A DNA stretch of 64,000 bases from Bradyrhizobium cajani (GTDB taxonomy: Bacteria > Pseudomonadota > Alphaproteobacteria > Rhizobiales > Xanthobacteraceae). Position numbers and translations under genes: made by a program. Of the stretch, positions 60,625 through 64,000 are shown piece by piece. The notes under the pieces were generated by a model. That model was not told where the DNA came from, made no database searches, and saw only the letters and a program-made list of their open reading frames with translations. The stretch is taken from the NCBI RefSeq assembly GCF_009759665.1, contig NZ_WQNE01000016.1:100301-164300 (forward strand), in the 5' to 3' direction. Position 1 is the first letter of the stretch. Every line of letters begins with the position of its first letter.

Positions 60625-61899
60625 ATGCACGGCACGATCAGCAAGCCGCCGGGAGCGGCCACCAACATCGCGACATCGCGCGTGGTGCTGCTATTGCTCG
60701 TCGTCATGACCGGCATCGCGCCGATCTCGCTCTACATGCTGGTTCCGGCGCTGCCGGTGCTGGCGACGAATTTCGGTAGCGACATCTCGATCGCGCAGAT
60801 GACGGTGTCGCTCTACATGGTCGGCATCGCGCTGTCGCAGCTCATCATGGGACCGCTGTCGGACAGGTTCGGGCGGCGCCCGGTGCTGCTTGCGGGCCTC
60901 GCGCTGATGGTCGCGGCCTCCGTTGCCTGCATCTTCGCGCAAAACCTGCCGCAGCTGATCGCTGCACGCTTCTTCCAGGCGCTGGGCGGCGCCACCGGCA
61001 TGGTGGTGAGCCGCGCCATCATCCGCGACATCTACGCACGCGATCGCGTCGCCTCGATGATCAGCCTGGTGGTCGCGGCCCTGATGATCGGGCAGATGGT
61101 GTCCCCGCTCACCGGCGGCCTGATCGAGACCGCCTTCGGCTGGCGCGCGATCTTCTATGCCATCACCATCGGCGCCATCACGGTCGCAGTCGGCATCGCG
61201 GTCGCACTGCCGGAGACACGCCGCGACCGCGCCGCCGGCAGCGGCTTCCGCGGCGACGTCGGCATCCTGATCCGCAACCGCGCCTTCGTCGGCTACGTGA
61301 TGTGCCAGGTGCTGGCCTCGCAGATCATCTTCACCTTTGCCGGCGGCGGTCCCTATATCGTGGTGACGCAGATGGGCCGGACCAGCGCCGAATACGGCGC
61401 CTGGTTCGCGACCTCGGGCTTTGCCTACCTGGTCGGCAATCTCCTCTGCGTGCGCTTCGCGCCGCGGCACTCGCTGGAGAAGCTGATCTGGTTCGGGCTC
61501 GCCCTCCAGCTCGGCGGCAGCCTTGCGAACCTGCTGTTCAGCTTCACCGGCTGGAACGAAGCGCCCGCCTGGTTGTTCGGCACGCAGATGATCGTGATGG
61601 CCGGCAATGCCTTCGTCATGGCGAATTCCGCCGCCGGCGCCATCAGCATCCGCCCAGAGGCGGCCGGCACCGCCTCGGGGGCGATGGGCTTCCTCCAGCA
61701 GGGCATCGGCGCGCTGATGTCGCAATTCGGCGCCTATCTCGGCGGCCATTCCACGACGACGCTGCCGCTGACCTCCGCGGTCCTCGCGATCTCGCTGCTC
61801 TGCGCCGGCATGATGATCTTCGTCGTACCCCGCCGCGAGGTTGTGGTGAGCGAGGCGCTGATCGAGCAGGCGGAGGAGGAAGAGAGCGGGATGATGTGA
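60625..61899 (+). CDS. Bcr/CflA-type MFS multidrug efflux transporter
   Basis: This 424-residue inner-membrane proton-driven exporter has 12 spans. Bcr/CflA features are ISLYMLVPALPVLATNFGSD in TM1, the A-motif GPLSDRFGRRPVLLAGL, the drug-exporter C-motif region ALGGATGMVVSRAIIRDIYA, and AAGTASGAMGFLQQGIGAL in the second half. It should export hydrophobic drugs or related compounds. ATG 60625 (MHGTISKPPG) is chosen. It converges with ligA across a palindromic element. Confidence 0.92.
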   Translation: MHGTISKPPGAATNIATSRVVLLLLVVMTGIAPISLYMLVPALPVLATNFGSDISIAQMTVSLYMVGIALSQLIMGPLSDRFGRRPVLLAGLALMVAASVACIFAQNLPQLIAARFFQALGGATGMVVSRAIIRDIYARDRVASMISLVVAALMIGQMVSPLTGGLIETAFGWRAIFYAITIGAITVAVGIAVALPETRRDRAAGSGFRGDVGILIRNRAFVGYVMCQVLASQIIFTFAGGGPYIVVTQMGRTSAEYGAWFATSGFAYLVGNLLCVRFAPRHSLEKLIWFGLALQLGGSLANLLFSFTGWNEAPAWLFGTQMIVMAGNAFVMANSAAGAISIRPEAAGTASGAMGFLQQGIGALMSQFGAYLGGHSTTTLPLTSAVLAISLLCAGMMIFVVPRREVVVSEALIEQAEEEESGMM

Positions 61900-61910
61900 G
61901 GGTTTTTTCT

Positions 61911-62015
61911 CCGTCATTCCGGGGCGCCTCGGAGAGGCGAACCCGGAATCTCGAGATTCTCAGGTGCGCAATTGCGCACCATAGTTCGATGCTTCGCATC
62001 GCCCCGGAATGACGG
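61911..62015. repeat. Palindromic element, non-coding relative of the helicase insert
   Basis: Terminal inverted repeats CCGTCATTCCGGGGC and GCCCCGGAATGACGG enclose inner hairpins CCTCGGAGAGG and GGTGCGCAATTGCGCACC. It lies between the convergent Bcr/CflA and ligA genes and ends eight bases before the ligA stop codon (62024). Confidence 0.9.
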
Positions 62016-62023
62016 AATCAAAA

Positions 62024-64000
62024 TCACTCCCCGATCAGCTTCAGCCACTCATCTTCCGTCAAAACCTTGACGCCGTGCTTGTTGGCCTCCGCGAGCTTCG
62101 AGCCGGCGCCGGGGCCGGCGACGACGAGATCGGTCTTCTTCGACACCGAGCCTGACACCTTGGCGCCAAGCCTCTCCGCGGTCGCCTTGGCCTCATCCCG
62201 CGTCATCTTCTCCAGCGAGCCCGTGAACACGACCGTCTTGCCGGCGACGGCGGAATTGCTCTTCGGCTTCTCGGCGTCGATGATCTCGACCTCTTTCGTC
62301 AGCCGCTCGACGATGCCGCGATTATGGCTCTCGCCGAAATAGTCAGCGATGCTCTTGATCACGGTGTCGCCGATCTGGTCCAGCGCATCCATGTCCGCCA
62401 TCGCCTCCTCGTCGCCCTTGGCGACCTTCAGGCAGGCATCGTGGAAGGCGTCCCATGAACCGTAGCCGCGCGCCAGCGCCAGCGCCGTGGTCTCGCCGAC
62501 ATGACGCATGCCGAGCGCATAGACGAAGCGCTCCAGCGCGATTCTGCGGCGACTCTCGATGGCGCCGAAGAGATTGCGCACCGATGTCGCGCCGTATCCC
62601 TCGATTTCCTCCAGCTTGAGCTTGTTGTTGCGCTTCTCCAGCGTGAAGATGTCGGCGGGCTCCTTGACCCAGCCTTCATCGAAGAAATACTGAAGCTGCT
62701 TCTCGCCGAGCCCGTCGATGTCGAAGGCACGCCGCGACACGAACAGCTTGAGGTGCTCGATCTTCTGATAGGGGCAGGCGAACTCGCCGGTGCAGCGGGC
62801 CCGCGAGCCCTCCTCGCCGGTCGCCGTCTCCTCGCGCGTGACGTCGGTATGCAACGGGCACGGGCACTTCTTCGGGAAGTGGAATTCCCTGGCGGTCTTC
62901 GGCCGCTTGTCGAGGACGACGTCGACCACCTGCGGAATCACATCGCCGGCGCGCTGGATCACGACGGTGTCACCGATCCTGATATCGCGCCCCTCGCGCA
63001 GCACCTCGCCCTTGTTGCCGATGCCCTTGATGTAGTCTTCGTTGTGCAACGTGACGTTCTGCACGATCACGCCGCCGACGCCGACCGGCTCGAGCTTGCC
63101 GACCGGCGTGAACGAGCCGGTGCGGCCGACCTGGATCTCGATGTCGCGCAGCACCGTCATGGCGCGCTCGGCCGGGAATTTGTGCGCAATGCCCCAGCGC
63201 GGCGTGCGCGAGACGAAGCCGAGCCGCTCCTGCCAGTCGATGCGGTCGACCTTGTAGACGACGCCGTCGATGTCGTAGTCGAGTCTTGCGCGCTGCTCCT
63301 CGATCGAATGATGGAAGGCGAGCAGCTCCTCGACGGAGTGACAGAGCTTGGTCAGCGGATTGGTCTTGAAACCGCAACGCTCGAACCAGCCGATCATGCC
63401 GCTCTGCGTACCCTCAGGCATCGCGCTCATCTCGCCCCAGGCATAGGCGAAGAAGCCGAGCGGGCGCGAGGCGGTGATGGTGGGATCCTTTTGCCGCAAG
63501 GAGCCTGCGGCCGAGTTGCGCGGATTGGCGAAGATGGTGTCGCCCGCCGCCCTCTGCCGCTCGTTGAGCGCAAGGAAGGCCTGCTTGGTCATGTAGACCT
63601 CGCCGCGCACCTCGCAGATATCAGGAACGTTGCGGCCCTTGAGCTTCTGCGGCACGTCTTCGAGCGTGCGGATGTTGGCGGTGACGTCCTCGCCTACCGC
63701 GCCATCGCCGCGCGTCGCTGCGGTGACGAGTTCGCCGCCCTCGTAGCGCAGCGACATCGAGAGACCGTCGATCTTCGGCTCGGCGGAGAAATCGACCTTG
63801 CCGTCGTCGAGTTTGAGGAAGCGGACGATGCGGCCGACGAAGTCGCGCACGTCCTCTTCGGCAAAGGCGTTGTCGAGCGACAGCATCGGCAGGGAATGCC
63901 GCACCTTCCTGAAGCGCCCGGACGGCGCCGCGCCGACCTTCTGCGACGGCGACTCCGCGCTGACGAACTCCGGAAAGCGCGTCTCGATCGCATTGAAGCG
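62024..64000 (-). CDS. ligA: NAD-dependent DNA ligase (N-terminus outside window)
   Basis: The minus-strand frame is open to the right edge, giving about 658 codons of an essential ligase that seals nicks in replication and repair. The visible parts in order are LPMLSLDNAF, the adenylation motif EPKIDGLS with the nucleotidyl Lys, SLRYEGGELVTAATRGDG, EVRGEVYM and FANPRNSAAGSLRQKDP. These are followed by DGVVYKVD, the OB-fold, a four-Cys zinc finger (CPCPLHTD...RCTGEFACPYQ), helix-hairpin-helix repeats, and a C-terminal BRCT domain (VVFTGSLEKMTRDEAKATAE). The N-terminal NMN-binding domain Ia lies mostly beyond position 64000. A shorter start at 63904 is internal. Confidence 0.95.
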   Translation of the reverse strand, partial: RFNAIETRFPEFVSAESPSQKVGAAPSGRFRKVRHSLPMLSLDNAFAEEDVRDFVGRIVRFLKLDDGKVDFSAEPKIDGLSMSLRYEGGELVTAATRGDGAVGEDVTANIRTLEDVPQKLKGRNVPDICEVRGEVYMTKQAFLALNERQRAAGDTIFANPRNSAAGSLRQKDPTITASRPLGFFAYAWGEMSAMPEGTQSGMIGWFERCGFKTNPLTKLCHSVEELLAFHHSIEEQRARLDYDIDGVVYKVDRIDWQERLGFVSRTPRWGIAHKFPAERAMTVLRDIEIQVGRTGSFTPVGKLEPVGVGGVIVQNVTLHNEDYIKGIGNKGEVLREGRDIRIGDTVVIQRAGDVIPQVVDVVLDKRPKTAREFHFPKKCPCPLHTDVTREETATGEEGSRARCTGEFACPYQKIEHLKLFVSRRAFDIDGLGEKQLQYFFDEGWVKEPADIFTLEKRNNKLKLEEIEGYGATSVRNLFGAIESRRRIALERFVYALGMRHVGETTALALARGYGSWDAFHDACLKVAKGDEEAMADMDALDQIGDTVIKSIADYFGESHNRGIVERLTKEVEIIDAEKPKSNSAVAGKTVVFTGSLEKMTRDEAKATAERLGAKVSGSVSKKTDLVVAGPGAGSKLAEANKHGVKVLTEDEWLKLIGE

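Noticed and set aside
61901..61910. T-rich run GGTTTTTTCT after the Bcr/CflA gene as an intrinsic terminator
   Set aside because: The hairpin follows the T-run and does not precede it on the plus strand, and read from the minus strand the run is A-rich.

Overview
The window is GC-rich, densely packed chromosomal DNA from an alphaproteobacterium. Gene families, codon usage and the dispersed palindromic repeats fit Bradyrhizobium or a close relative in the Nitrobacteraceae; this is inferred by recognition, not by a search. I see about 50 protein genes and no tRNA, rRNA, CRISPR array, transposase, integrase or phage genes. Both edges cut a gene: a c-di-GMP sensor protein on the left and ligA on the right.

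Left third (1-26300). Two GGDEF-EAL c-di-GMP enzymes (1-2438 and 8154-10583) flank a lower-GC pair, a SnoaL-like protein and a SAM/adenylate cyclase/ATPase/TPR regulator. The pair is followed by a short relic of a PAS-GGDEF-EAL gene, so it looks like an inserted island. Then come MFS and periplasmic-binding transport genes, a TRAP transporter operon (DctP, fused DctQM, 2-hydroxyacid dehydrogenase), a secreted caspase-like protein, a His/Gly-rich Spy-like protein, a GlcD-type FAD oxidase, a hotdog thioesterase, a UvrD-type helicase carrying an in-frame palindromic element, an orphan HicB-like protein, and a Cys-rich/OmpA-like gene pair.

Middle third (26400-46500). This holds an Mpo1-like, SDR and ICMT-like membrane trio, a sorbosone dehydrogenase-like protein, an aspartate dehydrogenase, and a LysR regulator divergent from a tartrate/D-malate dehydrogenase. 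A surface cluster follows: stand-alone FecR, TPR protein, and a 1342-residue FecR-VCBS-RTX protein with unusually many cysteines. Next are a LysM-lipase, a CGNR zinc-finger regulator divergent from an Asp-nucleophile hydrolase, and a MarR regulator divergent from a substrate-binding protein plus a CYP199-like P450, probably an aromatic-compound locus.

Right third (46500-64000). This contains a YadGH-type ABC exporter, an L,D-transpeptidase, a secreted alpha/beta hydrolase, a glycerophosphodiester phosphodiesterase, a membrane protein fused to a spermidine-synthase-like domain, a CrtI-type oxidoreductase, an orphan Flp pilin, prmA, a small conserved gene, an aminopeptidase P, a Bcr/CflA transporter and ligA.

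Short palindromic elements recur throughout (at least ten copies in several families). Most lie at gene 3' ends or between convergent genes, one abuts a ribosome binding site, and one lies inside the helicase gene. The in-frame element, the island with its relic, the Cys-rich adhesin and three operator-like palindromes between divergent regulator/target pairs are the points most worth following.
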